Positions 1 to 6,741 of a stretch of DNA of 10,027 nucleotides are shown here, one piece after another. The stretch is from contig PUNB01000076.1 in NCBI GenBank assembly GCA_003552565.1, positions 1-10,027 of the forward strand, written 5' to 3'. How positions within the stretch are numbered: position 1 is the stretch's first letter; each line of letters begins with the position of its first letter. The position numbers and the translations under genes were made by a program. Under the pieces are notes generated by a model. That model did not search any database. It was not told the DNA's origin and saw nothing but the letters and a program-made list of their open reading frames with translations. The DNA is from Lentisphaerota bacterium (GTDB lineage: Bacteria; Verrucomicrobiota; Lentisphaeria; Oligosphaerales; PUNB01).

Positions 1-73
1 AGATACCTTTCCGGACGGGGGCTGGATAGGCGACCCTGAATGGCGCCTTGTGGGGGGTTTTCGAGGTGAGAGA

Positions 74-160
74 TGGTACCAGAGGAGGGACTCGAACCCT
101 CATGGCCTTGCGGCCACTGCGACCTGAACGCAGCGCGTCTGCCAATTCCGCCACTCTGGT
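74..160 (-). tRNA. tRNA-Leu (anticodon CAG)
   Basis: Read on the minus strand, the 87 bases fold as a class II tRNA. The 7-bp acceptor stem pairs ACCAGAG with CTCTGGT and is followed by discriminator A and an encoded CCA. The D arm closes on GCG/CGC, and the anticodon stem CTGCG/CGCAG holds the loop TTCAGGT. A 15-base variable arm contains the GGCC-GCAA-GGCC hairpin, and the T arm is GAGGG-TTCGAGT-CCCTC. The anticodon CAG (124-126) decodes CUG leucine codons. The long variable arm and the GGCGGAATTGGCAGACGC core are typical of bacterial tRNA-Leu. CCA is encoded in the gene. No second copy of its 3' end occurs in the window, so there is no sign of an integrated element here. Confidence 0.97.
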
Positions 161-198
161 GAATAAATTCTGTAGTGGATCGTTTGCGTGTGTAAAGT

Positions 199-226
199 AA
201 CATAGCATATTAATTTCGCAAGTCAA
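199..226 (-). promoter_or_regulatory. Sigma-70-type promoter of tRNA-Leu
   Basis: On the minus strand a TTGACT -35 box (221-226) is separated by 16 bases from a TATGTT -10 box (199-204). The -10 is preceded by TGC, giving an extended -10. Transcription would start near 192, about 30 bases before the mature tRNA 5' end at 160, which suits a tRNA leader. The AT-rich spacing region supports the call; promoter activity itself is inferred. Confidence 0.6.
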
Positions 227-555
227 GAGAATTGTGATGCGTCGTAATCCGTCGGGCATAGTTGCAACCTTTGAAAACAACCAGTCGGAAAACGAGGACG
301 GCGACGAAAGCGGATTACGATCCGCCCTCGCCCTTTCGCCTTCGCCCTTCGGTCTACGGCGCAACATGCCGGACTGCGGCAGGACGAGGCAGAATCTATT
401 TAATCGTCCACCGTTCTCTCATGCCGTGCCGTAGCCTTTAGCGGAGGCAGGTCGCCCGCTATCGTCAACCGAAATGGAAATGAGGTTATGCAAAAAGGAT
501 TCGGATACGAGATTAAGGCGAAAGGTTGCAATTCCGTAAACACATTGACAATTAT

Positions 556-560
556 GGAGG
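556..560 (+). promoter_or_regulatory. Ribosome binding site deciding the Ppx/GppA start
   Basis: GGAGG lies 5 bases before the ATG at 566. It favours this start over the in-frame ATG at 488, in front of which the only GAGG is 2 bases away. Confidence 0.75.
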
Positions 561-565
561 TTGAT

Positions 566-1543
566 ATGAGCGATGCATTGCCGGGGGCACTGGATATCGG
601 AACGAATTCCATTTTGCTGCTGGTCTGCCGTCCGGGGAAAAACGGGGAACTGATGGAGTTTCATGAAGACCTGCGGATGCCGCGTCTCGGTGAGAAAACC
701 GGTTCGGAACGACGTTTACACCCGACCGCCGTGGAGAGGGCGCTGATTGCGACGGAGGAACTACTGCGAAATCTGCCGCGGGGAGAGAATATCCGGCTGG
801 CTGCGGCAGCCACTTCGGCGGTGCGTGACGCGGAGAATCGATCTCTTTTTCTTAACGGTTTCCGCCATCGTTTCGGAGGCGTTCCCTGGCTGCTGACCGG
901 GGAGGAAGAAGCTCTAACCGTTTTTCAGGGGGTGGCTTCGGATATGTGCCGCAGGGGTTCTTTCCTGGTTAATGTGGATGTCGGCGGCGGCAGTACCGAG
1001 ATGGGAGTCGGGGATGAAGAAGGGGGGTGCAGATGGAGCCGAAGTTTCGATGTCGGCTGTGTGCGTTTCGGGGAGCGCTTTGATTTGTATGATGTTTCGG
1101 AACCAAAAGCGCGAGAAGAGGCGCGCTGCGAGGTCCGTCGCCTGCTGGAGCCGGGTCTGGAAGAAATCAGGCAGATAACGGGAAACAAACCTGTCCGAAT
1201 GGTCGCCGGCGCCGGCACCGCCACCTCTTACGCAGCCTGGAGACAGGGGCTGACGACTTATCAGCGCCAGCTTGTCCATGGCTGGCAAGACAGTGAAGCC
1301 GCGGTGTCCGAAGCCGCCGAGGAGCTGGCGGCGGTGCCGCTGGCAATGCGTCAGGAGATTCCTTGCATAAATCCCGGCCGAGCCGCGGTGCTGCCGGCTG
1401 GTCTATTGATATTAAGTGAAGTTCTGCGTGGGTTACAGGCGGAAGATTTTACTGTCACCACTCGCGGGTTGCGTTACGGTCTGGCGCTGCGGCTTTCCAA
1501 GGGAGAAATACCGACTGTTTTGGAGATTGGATCGGACACCTAG
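566..1543 (+). CDS. Short-form Ppx/GppA family phosphatase (exopolyphosphatase-like)
   Basis: A 325-residue cytoplasmic protein of the ASKHA-fold Ppx/GppA family, whose members hydrolyse polyphosphate or pppGpp. The order of family motifs is complete: ALDIGTNS near residues 8-15 (first phosphate loop), AAATSAVRDAENR near 84-96, TGEEEA at 111-116 with the likely catalytic glutamate, DVGGGSTEM for the second phosphate loop, VGCVRFGE, the AGAGTATSYAA segment, and RGLRYGLAL near the end. The start at 566 is chosen because GGAGG lies at 556-560 with a 5-base gap; the frame stays open to an ATG at 488, but that codon has no properly spaced site. The length is close to that of the short family members and well below the roughly 500 residues of E. 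coli Ppx and GppA, so the C-terminal HD-like part is absent. Whether polyphosphate or pppGpp is the substrate cannot be told. It stands alone, with 260 bases to the next gene. Confidence 0.9.
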   Translation: MSDALPGALDIGTNSILLLVCRPGKNGELMEFHEDLRMPRLGEKTGSERRLHPTAVERALIATEELLRNLPRGENIRLAAAATSAVRDAENRSLFLNGFRHRFGGVPWLLTGEEEALTVFQGVASDMCRRGSFLVNVDVGGGSTEMGVGDEEGGCRWSRSFDVGCVRFGERFDLYDVSEPKAREEARCEVRRLLEPGLEEIRQITGNKPVRMVAGAGTATSYAAWRQGLTTYQRQLVHGWQDSEAAVSEAAEELAAVPLAMRQEIPCINPGRAAVLPAGLLILSEVLRGLQAEDFTVTTRGLRYGLALRLSKGEIPTVLEIGSDT

Positions 1544-1803
1544 GAAACATGATGCGCCATAGTGTGTCCTAGCTCATTGAAATCGTTCAACAGCGATGGC
1601 GAATTAGGCCACGAGGCATTTATGAGGGCGGAAGGCTGAAAATCTGCAGCGGCGGAGGGAGGGAGTTTTGATTATGGGGTTCGGAGGTGCCGGAGTTCCA
1701 AGATTATATTTTTGTGGCACTTTCATCCCATAACTCGAAAAGTCGTGAGATTTTTTCAGACCATCCCATGGAGCGGCTGTGAAATCGGAAAAAAGGAAAA
1801 ATC
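1544..1803. other. 260-base spacer between the Ppx/GppA and Prc genes
   Basis: No gene is evident. GGACAC (1534-1539) and GTGTCC (1564-1569) could pair across the end of the upstream gene, but no T run follows, so it is not a convincing intrinsic terminator. A purine-rich stretch lies at about 1648-1665 and an AT-rich patch around 1703-1713 has no matching -35 box. The only clear signal is AAAAGGA (1791-1797), the ribosome binding site of the next gene. Confidence 0.4.
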
Positions 1804-4170
1804 ATGTTTAAATCTCTTTCTTTCACATACATCTTTTTTCGTACTTGCGGAGCTGATCTTGTAATAAGACGCAGGATCAGGAATAAGACTTTAACGCTGA
1901 CGGCGGCCTTTTCGGTGTTGTTCGGCGCTTTCGCCTCTGGCGACGACAGTGAAGAGCTGCCGGAGTTCGAGCCTACTCCCTTTTCTTCGGCGGTTTCCGT
2001 GGTGGTGGGAAACCTGGTGCCGCGTCTGCATTACGCGCCTCGAGAGGTGGACGAGGAGCTGTCGGAGAAGCTGTTTGATCAATACTTTTCTTCTCTAGAC
2101 CGCGGGCGACGGTATTTTCTAGCGGAAGATATTGAAGAGTTCAGTCAGTACCGCGACAGGCTGCATAAAACTATTTCCTCAGGCGACCTTTCTTTTCCCT
2201 ATGAGGTTTACAATCTTTACCTTCGGCGTATGAGTGAACGTGTGGAATTTGTTGAAGAAACCCTTGAATCTCCTTTCGATTTTCACACTGACAAAGAGCT
2301 TGAGGTTGATCGTTCTGACGCTTCCTGGGCCAAGGACCGAGAGGAGCTGGATGATTTATGGAGAAGGCAGGTGAAGAACCGGCTGATCAATTTCAAGCTT
2401 TCCGAAGAAGATTGCGACGAAGCGGAGGAAGGGGACGGCGAGTCGAAAGAGGATAAGAAAGAAGGCGTAGCGCCTGAGACTGACGACAACGAGGGCAAAG
2501 CGGATGAAGATGAAAAACCGTCGGCGGATGAACGCTCTCCGGAACAGAGGGTACTGGAATACCACCAAAGGCGGCTGCGCCATGCGAAGGACACGGATGA
2601 TATTGAAATTCTCGATACTTTTCTCAGCGCCATGGCCCGTCTTTATGATCCACATACCGCTTACATGGCTCCGGCCCGGGAGGAAGATTTTGAGATCGAC
2701 ATGTCGCTGTCGCTTGAAGGAATAGGCGCGGTGCTTTCCTCCAATGAACATGGTTATGTGACGGTGGAGGAGATTATTCCCGGCGGCCCCGCGGATCGTG
2801 ATGGACAGCTGCAGGTGGGCGACCGGATATCAGGGGTCTCAGACAATGATGAAATGGTCAACGTGGTCAATATGTCTCTGCGGCGAGTGGTGCGCTTGAT
2901 CCGCGGCCCCAAGGGCAGCGAGGTGCGGCTGCAGGTAATCCCGGCCGGACGAGGTTTAGGAACCGCACCGATGGAATTTGAACTGATTCGGGACGAGGTT
3001 GAGCTGAAGGCGCAGCAGGCAAAAAGTGAATTCACTGAGCTGTCGGCACCGGAAGAAAAGGATTTTGCTGATTTGAACAAGGAGGAAGAGGCCGAAGTTT
3101 TACCCGAGAACGGGATGCCCGCGGAGGAAGCAGAGCCGGATGCTGAAGGGCGGGATCGTTACAGTCTGCTGACGGTTACGATACCCTCGTTTTACGCTGA
3201 TTACACCGCCAGGCGGGAGGGGCGAGAGGATTACCGGCGGGTCAGCCGGGATGTGGAAGAAATACTGCGGAAAGGGTTGGACAATTCTGAAAATGAAATT
3301 GACGGGGTTGTCCTGGACTTGCGCTACAACCATGGCGGCAGCCTTGAGGAAGCGATCAGCATAGCCGGATTGTTTTTACCCGGCGGCCCGAAGGTGCAGG
3401 TGCGCTCCTCGGGCAACGACGTGGAGGTGCTTGACGAAGACGGGGACATGCTGTATGACGGTCCTTTGGTGGTGCTGGTGAACCGCTTCAGTGCTTCGGC
3501 CGCGGAAATTGCCGCCGCCGCCATTCAGGATTACGGCCGCGGAATAGTGGTCGGCGATGAAAGTACTTTCGGCAAAGGCACAGTTCAGAACGTCTATGAT
3601 TTAAACCGCTTTTTCGCTAATCAGCCATTCTTTGAAGGTGAAGAAGCGGGCTCGCTCAAGTTCACCATGGCCAAGTACTACCGAGTTGACGGGGGTTCGG
3701 TGCAGAAAAAGGGTGTCACGCCGGATATTTCTCTGCCGGCTTTAACTGATTTCATGGAGGTAGGTGAGGATGAGATGGATAACGCCTTGCCGTGGGATGA
3801 AATCGATTCGCTGCTGGCGGATGAGGATGTAGCGGAGCAATGGAATCGCCACCTGCCGTTGCTGCAGCAACGCTCAGAAAAGCGGGTTGAAGAGTCTAAG
3901 GATTTCGAGGAGATCGTGAAACTTGGTGAGCAATATCGGGAGATCAGCCAGCAAGATATTCAAAGCTTAAATATCGACATACGCCGCGAGAAAATGCGGC
4001 TGGAAGATGATTTACATAACCGAGTGAGAGAGGAAACCACACGCCGTCGCCGTTATGATCAGGATGACGACGAAAAAGCGCCCTCCGATCCTCTGCTGGA
4101 AGAGGCCAGGCGTATTCTCGGCGACTTGATCTGGCTCTCTCAACGGGCGGAATCTGCCGTGAACAATTAA
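1804..4170 (+). CDS. prc: Prc/Tsp-type tail-specific S41 protease with acidic insertions
   Basis: A 788-residue periplasmic carboxy-terminal processing protease. In order it has a basic-hydrophobic export signal (about 22-44, possible cleavage after AFA), the Prc N-terminal helical domain (about 57-300, including HYAPREVDEELSEKLFDQY and LDRGRRYFL), a PDZ domain (about 300-383, ending in RGPKGSEVRL), the S41 catalytic core (about 453-635) and the Prc C-terminal domain (about 640-788, from GVTPDI and NALPWDEID). The catalytic Ser-Lys pair is S565 in NRFSASAAEI and K591 in FGKGTVQ. E. coli Prc has 682 residues; much of the excess is two Glu/Asp-rich stretches at about 201-246 and 407-450. AAAAGGA six bases before the ATG supports the start, although the signal then has an unusually long 20-residue lead with its own hydrophobic patch. 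The family degrades periplasmic proteins and, in E. coli, controls peptidoglycan hydrolases. It appears to be a single-gene unit converging on the FHA gene. Confidence 0.93.
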   Translation: MFKSLSFTYIFFRTCGADLVIRRRIRNKTLTLTAAFSVLFGAFASGDDSEELPEFEPTPFSSAVSVVVGNLVPRLHYAPREVDEELSEKLFDQYFSSLDRGRRYFLAEDIEEFSQYRDRLHKTISSGDLSFPYEVYNLYLRRMSERVEFVEETLESPFDFHTDKELEVDRSDASWAKDREELDDLWRRQVKNRLINFKLSEEDCDEAEEGDGESKEDKKEGVAPETDDNEGKADEDEKPSADERSPEQRVLEYHQRRLRHAKDTDDIEILDTFLSAMARLYDPHTAYMAPAREEDFEIDMSLSLEGIGAVLSSNEHGYVTVEEIIPGGPADRDGQLQVGDRISGVSDNDEMVNVVNMSLRRVVRLIRGPKGSEVRLQVIPAGRGLGTAPMEFELIRDEVELKAQQAKSEFTELSAPEEKDFADLNKEEEAEVLPENGMPAEEAEPDAEGRDRYSLLTVTIPSFYADYTARREGREDYRRVSRDVEEILRKGLDNSENEIDGVVLDLRYNHGGSLEEAISIAGLFLPGGPKVQVRSSGNDVEVLDEDGDMLYDGPLVVLVNRFSASAAEIAAAAIQDYGRGIVVGDESTFGKGTVQNVYDLNRFFANQPFFEGEEAGSLKFTMAKYYRVDGGSVQKKGVTPDISLPALTDFMEVGEDEMDNALPWDEIDSLLADEDVAEQWNRHLPLLQQRSEKRVEESKDFEEIVKLGEQYREISQQDIQSLNIDIRREKMRLEDDLHNRVREETTRRRRYDQDDDEKAPSDPLLEEARRILGDLIWLSQRAESAVNN

Positions 4171-4315
4171 CCAATTCGATTAAGCTCGGTATTTTACATT
4201 CCGCAAAGTGTGTTGCGCTTTGTGCCCCAATACACTTAATCGCTTTCTTAACCGCCACACTTGTATGAGACTTCGTCTCGGTGATCGGTTATCAGTCATC
4301 CGAGTACCGTAATCG

Positions 4316-4384
4316 TACACGTACTCGTACACTCAAATCTTCGGGGTCAGAAATAATGACGATTAGCGTGTACGAGTACGTGTA
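4316..4384. repeat. 17-bp perfect inverted repeat of GTAC-centred hexamers
   Basis: The arms TACACGTACTCGTACAC (4316-4332) and GTGTACGAGTACGTGTA (4368-4384) are exact reverse complements separated by 35 bases. Each arm is a run of GTACNN hexamers, and the period continues outside the arms (GTAATC to the left, AAGTAC to the right). Transcription from either strand would give a long stable hairpin. It lies between the convergent protease and FHA genes, where it may act as a bidirectional terminator or be a REP-like mobile repeat. The inverted repeat is directly visible; the role is inferred. Confidence 0.8.
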
Positions 4385-4414
4385 AAAGTACGTAAAGTCT
4401 CACCCTGGGGGTAT

Positions 4415-4431
4415 CCGGCGCATGGCGCCGG
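4415..4431. repeat. Compact GC-rich hairpin
   Basis: CCGGCGC and GCGCCGG form a perfect 7-bp stem around a 3-base ATG loop. It lies about 70 bases downstream of the FHA gene in that gene's reading direction, where a terminator could be, but no T run follows it on either strand. A role in RNA 3'-end formation is possible and unproven. Confidence 0.4.
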
Positions 4432-4502
4432 CGGTAGGTCTTGTTAGAATACACTTAACTGATCCGCTGACAGATTGGGGTTCCCTTCGGAATGTTCCCG
4501 GT

Positions 4503-4970
4503 CTATTTTTTTCTTTTGGGCCAGAAAGAGCGAATAACCTGCGTGACCGTGTTTTCTTCGCGGTCGGAAGTTTTACGGAACCCCTTGGTGGCGTTTTCCA
4601 TCAATCTATCGAACTTCCTTCCTTGCATTTCAGCCGCCACATCGGTGGCCTCCTGGTCCACCCTTCCGCCTAGAGGGCGCTCGCTAAGCTTGCAATAAGT
4701 ATTGCCGAGATGAATGATGTCTCCCGGCTTCATGGGGACGGCTTTTTGAGGAGGGGTTTTCTTTTCATTCACTTCCGTGCCGTTGCGGCTGTCCAGATCC
4801 ATGATCGAGTAGTGATTGTCTTTTTTGTAGATCACGCAATGCTGACGAGAGCATTTTTTGTCGAACAGCTTAATCTGGCAGTCATCGGCGCGGCCGACTA
4901 CATTCTTGCCTTCATGCAGAGGGAATTGATCTCTCTTGTTCATTCCGCCCAAGCATACCAGCTTTGCCAT
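4503..4970 (-). CDS. Small stand-alone FHA-domain protein
   Basis: A 155-residue protein with one forkhead-associated domain (about residues 4-93), the fold that binds phosphothreonine peptides. The signature positions are all present: GR at 26-27, SRQH at 41-44, and DLDSRNGTEVN with the NG at 63-64. No membrane segment or signal peptide is visible, so it is probably cytoplasmic. The remaining 60 or so residues form a charged tail ending in a basic FWPKRKK, without a recognisable domain. The ATG at 4968-4970 is chosen over an in-frame start 18 codons earlier because GGGAG (4978-4982) lies 7 bases before it and the FHA beta strand begins just after it. No kinase or phosphatase gene is adjacent, so the partner is unknown. 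It is convergent with the protease gene and divergent from the xylulokinase gene. Confidence 0.88.
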   Translation of the reverse strand: MAKLVCLGGMNKRDQFPLHEGKNVVGRADDCQIKLFDKKCSRQHCVIYKKDNHYSIMDLDSRNGTEVNEKKTPPQKAVPMKPGDIIHLGNTYCKLSERPLGGRVDQEATDVAAEMQGRKFDRLMENATKGFRKTSDREENTVTQVIRSFWPKRKK

Positions 4971-4977
4971 GATTTCT

Positions 4978-4982
4978 CTCCC
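4978..4982 (-). promoter_or_regulatory. Ribosome binding site of the FHA gene
   Basis: GGGAG on the minus strand lies 7 bases before the ATG at 4970 and fixes this start in preference to the upstream in-frame start at 5024. Confidence 0.65.
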
Positions 4983-5073
4983 AGGGATGTCGGAAAAATC
5001 AAGAACTTGGCCTCCATCCCGCAATTTGTTGTCTGTTTAAATTTTTTATCAAGTTTTAGGTAAAATCATCCAT

Positions 5074-5085
5074 GTACACGCTAAT
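5074..5085 (-). repeat. Second, inverted copy of the ATTAGCGTGTAC repeat
   Basis: On the minus strand these 12 bases read ATTAGCGTGTAC, identical to 4362-4373 on the plus strand, where the motif runs into the right arm of the GTAC-rich inverted repeat. The two copies face each other across the FHA gene. CCAT/ATGG (5070-5073, 5084-5087) frames this copy. It falls in the divergent control region between the FHA and xylulokinase genes. Confidence 0.6.
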
Positions 5086-5142
5086 GGAATAGTTGATTGC
5101 CCTTAAAAGGGATTCTTGCATCTCTTCCATGTGTCAATACAT

Positions 5143-5148
5143 TATAAT
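5143..5148 (+). promoter_or_regulatory. Probable -10 box for the xylulokinase-MFS operon
   Basis: A perfect TATAAT lies 39 bases before the chosen ATG at 5188, giving a predicted transcript start near 5155. The best upstream -35 candidate, TTGCAT (5116-5121), is 21 bases away, which is too wide for standard sigma-70 spacing. The promoter may therefore need an activator. A short dyad CCCT-TAAA-AGGG at 5100-5111 could be an operator. The -10 match is seen; its use is inferred. Confidence 0.45.
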
Positions 5149-5174
5149 CTGATTGGATATAAAATGCAAATGTT

Positions 5175-5179
5175 AAAGG
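5175..5179 (+). promoter_or_regulatory. Ribosome binding site of the xylulokinase gene
   Basis: AAAGG lies 8 bases before the ATG at 5188. With the -10 box at 5143 this favours 5188 over the in-frame ATG codons at 5164 and 5170 and over the upstream TTG at 5116, which lies upstream of the -10 box. Confidence 0.5.
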
Positions 5180-5187
5180 CACAAAAT

Positions 5188-6741
5188 ATGAATCGGTTCA
5201 TGGGGCTCGACGCGAGTACGCAAAGTTTGACCGCGGTGATCATCGACACGGAACAAGGAAGGGTGATTGGCAAAGACTCGGTGGACTTCGACAGTCTGCC
5301 GGAATTCGGCTGTGTACAGGGAGTGCTGCCGAATGAGGATCCTTTGGTGAAACATAGTGATCCTCGTTTGTGGGCGGCGGCGCTTGAGAAGCTGCTGGGC
5401 AGGCTGCGTGACGAGGGGCTGGATTTATCCCGGGTGAAGGCTGTCAGCGGCAGCGGTCAGCAGCACGGCACGGTGTACTTGAATAAACTTTTTCCCTCCG
5501 ATGGCAATTGGCGGCAGGATCGGCCTCTGAAAGAGCAGCTGGAGCCTATGCTCAGCCGGGCGACCGCGCCTGTATGGATGGACGGTTCGACCACCGAAGA
5601 GTGTCGGGAAATAGCCGAAAGCGCCGGCGGCATCGAGTATATCCAGCGAAGCACCGGTTCGCCGCCAATCGAGAGATTCGCCGGCCCGCAGATTCGAAAA
5701 TTCCATAAAAACGCCCCGGAACTTTATGAAAAAACCGAAATTATCCACCTGATAAGTTCTTTTATGGGCTCAATTCTGGCTGGTAAAAACATCCCGATCG
5801 ATTTCGCCGATGGTGGCGGTATGAATTTCATGAACCTGGCCGCCGGGGAATGGGATGAACGTATATTGAAAGCCACCGCTCCCGGTTTGCGTGAGAAACT
5901 GCCGGCGCTGGCGCCCAGCTGGAGCAAGGTCGGCCGGATAGCGCCATATTTTGTGAGTAAATACGGATTCAGTCCGGAAACTGAATTAATCGCCTGGTCG
6001 GGCGACAACCCAAACAGCCTGATTGGCGTTGGCGCCTACGCCCCCGGAGCGGCGGTCATTTCCCTAGGCACCAGTCATACTTTTTTCGCTCCCATGAACG
6101 AACCCAAAGTGGACCCGCGTGGCTACGGCCATGTTTTCGGCAGTCCGAGCGGCGGTTTTATGAGCTTGATCTGCTTTAAGAACGGCGCTTTGGCGCAGGA
6201 AGAGATCAGAAAACAGGCCGGCATTAACTGGAACCAGTTTGATCAGTACCTGGATAATACACCGCCGGGCAACAACGGCAATATGATGCTGCCGTATTTC
6301 ATTCCGGAAATCACTCCCCTGGTGTCCCGCAACGAGCCAGTGTATCGCGGTTCGGAAGATTTTCGGGAAGGTCGGGACATGCCCGCCAGAGTGCGGGCGG
6401 TGGTGGAGGCTCAGGCTCTGCGCCTGCGGCTCTACTCCGACTGGATAGAGGAGCGTTCGCAGTTATTGCGGGTGACTGGCGGAGCGGCCAAAAGCACCCC
6501 GGTATGTCAAATTCTAGCGGATGTATTCAATGCTCCGATTGAACGTTTAGAGATCTCCGACTCGGCGGCCCTGGGGGCGGCTTTAAGAGCGGCGCATGGA
6601 GCGGGCCAGGCTGATTGGCCCGAACTGATCGAAACCTTCTGCCGGCCGGTGCCCGAAAGCCGGGTGGAGCCGGTGCCGGAAAATGTCAGGGTTTACGATC
6701 AGATGCTGCCGATATACGCTGAACTGGCGGCCGAAGCATGA
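5188..6741 (+). CDS. FGGY-family xylulokinase resembling eukaryotic XYLB
   Basis: A 517-residue cytoplasmic sugar kinase that most likely phosphorylates D-xylulose with ATP to give xylulose 5-phosphate for the pentose phosphate pathway. The N-terminal FGGY domain has the phosphate loop GLDASTQSL (6-14), SGSGQQHG (87-94) and VWMDGSTT (129-136). The C-terminal domain has WSGDNPNSL with the presumed catalytic base D273, ISLGTSHTF as the second phosphate loop, CFKNGAL, and TGGAAKS (430-436) for adenosine binding. Blocks such as LPEFG, GQQHG, WMD-STT, ERF-G-QI, SGDNP-SL-G, CFKNG-L and ILADVF-AP match what I recall of human xylulokinase better than E. coli XylB, so this is the eukaryote-like branch. 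The start at 5188 has AAAGG 8 bases upstream; the frame is open further but precedes the -10 box. The stop overlaps the MFS start (ATGA). Another ketose or polyol substrate cannot be excluded. Confidence 0.88.
   Translation: MNRFMGLDASTQSLTAVIIDTEQGRVIGKDSVDFDSLPEFGCVQGVLPNEDPLVKHSDPRLWAAALEKLLGRLRDEGLDLSRVKAVSGSGQQHGTVYLNKLFPSDGNWRQDRPLKEQLEPMLSRATAPVWMDGSTTEECREIAESAGGIEYIQRSTGSPPIERFAGPQIRKFHKNAPELYEKTEIIHLISSFMGSILAGKNIPIDFADGGGMNFMNLAAGEWDERILKATAPGLREKLPALAPSWSKVGRIAPYFVSKYGFSPETELIAWSGDNPNSLIGVGAYAPGAAVISLGTSHTFFAPMNEPKVDPRGYGHVFGSPSGGFMSLICFKNGALAQEEIRKQAGINWNQFDQYLDNTPPGNNGNMMLPYFIPEITPLVSRNEPVYRGSEDFREGRDMPARVRAVVEAQALRLRLYSDWIEERSQLLRVTGGAAKSTPVCQILADVFNAPIERLEISDSAALGAALRAAHGAGQADWPELIETFCRPVPESRVEPVPENVRVYDQMLPIYAELAAEA

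Larger units (their letters stand above)
161..565. other. 405-base spacer between tRNA-Leu and the Ppx/GppA gene
   Basis: Apart from the tRNA promoter, this spacer holds a perfect 6-bp hairpin (GCGGAT-TACG-ATCCGC, 310-325). A C-rich tract follows at about 321-350, built from near-repeats of CGCCCT/TCGCC. A TTGACA hexamer sits at 545-550, but it is too close to the start codon at 566 to be that gene's -35 box. Short open frames here have no recognisable protein features or good ribosome binding site, and I regard them as chance. The promoter of the downstream gene was not identified with confidence. Confidence 0.5.
4171..4502. other. 332-base repeat-rich spacer between convergent genes
   Basis: No gene is seen. 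Contents: an 8-bp inverted repeat CGATTAAG/CTTAATCG (4177-4184, 4235-4242); an 11-base direct repeat AATACACTTAA (4229-4239, 4448-4458); a small GAGAC-TTC-GTCTC hairpin (4267-4279); the 17-bp GTAC-rich inverted repeat (4316-4384); and a 7-bp hairpin CCGGCGC-ATG-GCGCCGG (4415-4431). None of the stems is followed by a T run in the direction of either flanking gene, so no classical intrinsic terminator can be named, although the stems could end transcription of both converging genes. Confidence 0.55.

Noticed and set aside
74..160. tRNA-Leu as an integration site
   Set aside because: No second copy of the tRNA 3' end and no integrase or phage gene is in the window.
234..434. 66-codon plus-strand open frame after the tRNA
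   Set aside because: It has no convincing binding site or protein features and crosses a hairpin and a C-rich tract.
2356..2751. 131-codon minus-strand open frame within the protease gene
   Set aside because: It is the antisense of the acidic-insertion region; the plus strand has clear protease domains throughout.
4415..4431. Intrinsic terminator for the FHA gene
   Set aside because: The stem is strong but no T run follows on either strand, so it is listed only as a hairpin.
4177..4458. CRISPR-like array
   Set aside because: The repeats are inverted or only two copies, with irregular spacing and no cas genes.
4710..5063. 117-codon plus-strand open frame opposite the FHA gene
   Set aside because: It is antisense to a gene with an intact FHA signature, so it is a shadow of that coding sequence.
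5116..5187. Upstream in-frame TTG/ATG starts for the xylulokinase
   Set aside because: The TTG start precedes the likely -10 box, and the ATG codons at 5164 and 5170 lack a well-spaced binding site. The kinase fold begins right after 5188.
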